Positions 5,087 to 5,281 of a stretch of DNA of 5,281 bases are shown in pieces. The notes below the pieces were generated by a model. It saw only the letters and a program-made list of their open reading frames with translations, was not told where the DNA came from and searched no databases. The first letter of the stretch is position 1. Every line of letters begins with the position of its first letter. The stretch is from Clostridiales bacterium (GTDB taxonomy: Bacteria; Bacillota; Clostridia; Christensenellales; DUVY01): the NCBI GenBank assembly GCA_031290295.1, contig JAITNT010000228.1, positions 1-5,281 on the forward strand, given 5' to 3'. Both the position numbers and the translations under genes were made by a program.

Positions 5087-5281
5087 TTACTTTATAATTA
5101 TTGTTCCGTGCTGCATATTCATCCAGCACGCATACTGCACCGTGCCGACCGTCTCGGGGTCGAAGGTTATAACGGTATCGCCCGTGACAAGCTGAAAATC
5201 CTTACCCATAGCGACGGCTCTTTCCGCCCCGTCTCCCGCCCGTACGGTTACGTCGAGCTTCGCAACGTGCAATCGCTCGTT
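5087..5281 (-). CDS. C-terminal end of a cupredoxin-domain protein, 5' truncated by the window edge
   Basis: Sixty-four residues are visible, with the frame open to the window edge. A TTG at 5272 could be read as a start, but the three codons before it (N-E-R) are open and fit the family pattern GCN-x-R, so it is almost certainly internal. The end, TVITFDPETVGTVQYACW then MNMQHGTIIIK, closely resembles the copper-site end of the Cupredoxin_1-type domain (YSCWMGM-x-x-G-T-I). Candidate ligands are Cys52, Met54, Met56 and His58 of the visible part. About ten extra residues (around VRAGDGAERAV, 13-23) separate it from the pattern of the downstream paralogue. In Clostridia such domains often end a TauE/SafE-type membrane protein with an N-terminal HMA domain; whether that holds here cannot be seen. 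Its TAA at 5087-5089 is 11 bases before the next start. Confidence 0.75.
   Translation of the reverse strand, partial: NERLHVAKLDVTVRAGDGAERAVAMGKDFQLVTGDTVITFDPETVGTVQYACWMNMQHGTIIIK

Noticed and set aside
5270..5272. TTG as the start of the rightmost minus-strand gene
   Set aside because: The frame is open to the window edge and the preceding N-E-R fits the cupredoxin pattern, so the gene is truncated rather than short.

Overview
The window carries a copper-handling region, read mainly on the minus strand, that lies between stretches of short dispersed repeats. It suggests a low-to-mid GC, Gram-positive-type (Bacillota/Clostridia-like) bacterium. The reasons are very strong AGGAGG-type ribosome sites before every internal start, a two-HMA CopA followed by a separate CopZ, a lipoprotein signal, and membrane-anchored cupredoxin domains of a kind I associate with Clostridia. 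This placement is an inference and could be wrong; no rRNA or other taxonomic marker is present.

Layout from left to right. (1) Positions 1-207, plus strand: the end of a response-regulator receiver domain whose phospho-acceptor half lies outside the window. (2) Positions 208-491: no gene, but several short repeats. (3) Positions 3867 down to 492, minus strand: a compact operon copA - lipoprotein - copZ. CopA and the lipoprotein overlap by 4 bases (ATGA), and copZ starts 20 bases after the lipoprotein. A sigma70-type promoter (TTGACA, 17 bp, TAATAT) with an adjacent perfect dyad lies directly upstream of copA. (4) Positions 3936-4529: about 590 bases without a credible gene, filled with copies of the same repeats seen in region 2, some in inverted orientation. 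(5) Positions 5075 down to 4530, minus strand: a membrane-anchored cupredoxin-domain protein. (6) Positions 5281 down to 5087, minus strand: the C-terminal end of another cupredoxin-domain protein, 11 bases upstream of the former and probably in one operon with it.

How the genes may work together: CopZ would carry Cu(I) in the cytoplasm to CopA, which pumps it out using ATP. The lipoprotein, translationally coupled to CopA, would sit on the outer face of the membrane. The two cupredoxin domains of the neighbouring operon could bind or buffer copper outside the cell. CopA and CopZ are firm calls; the roles of the lipoprotein and the cupredoxins are inferred from location and sequence pattern. 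No copper-sensing regulator (CsoR, CopY or CueR type) is visible in the window.

The most unusual features are the uncharacterised lipoprotein inside the copper operon, the tandem pair of diverged cupredoxin domains, and a composite repeat of about 60 bp present in inverted orientation on the two sides of the copper operon.
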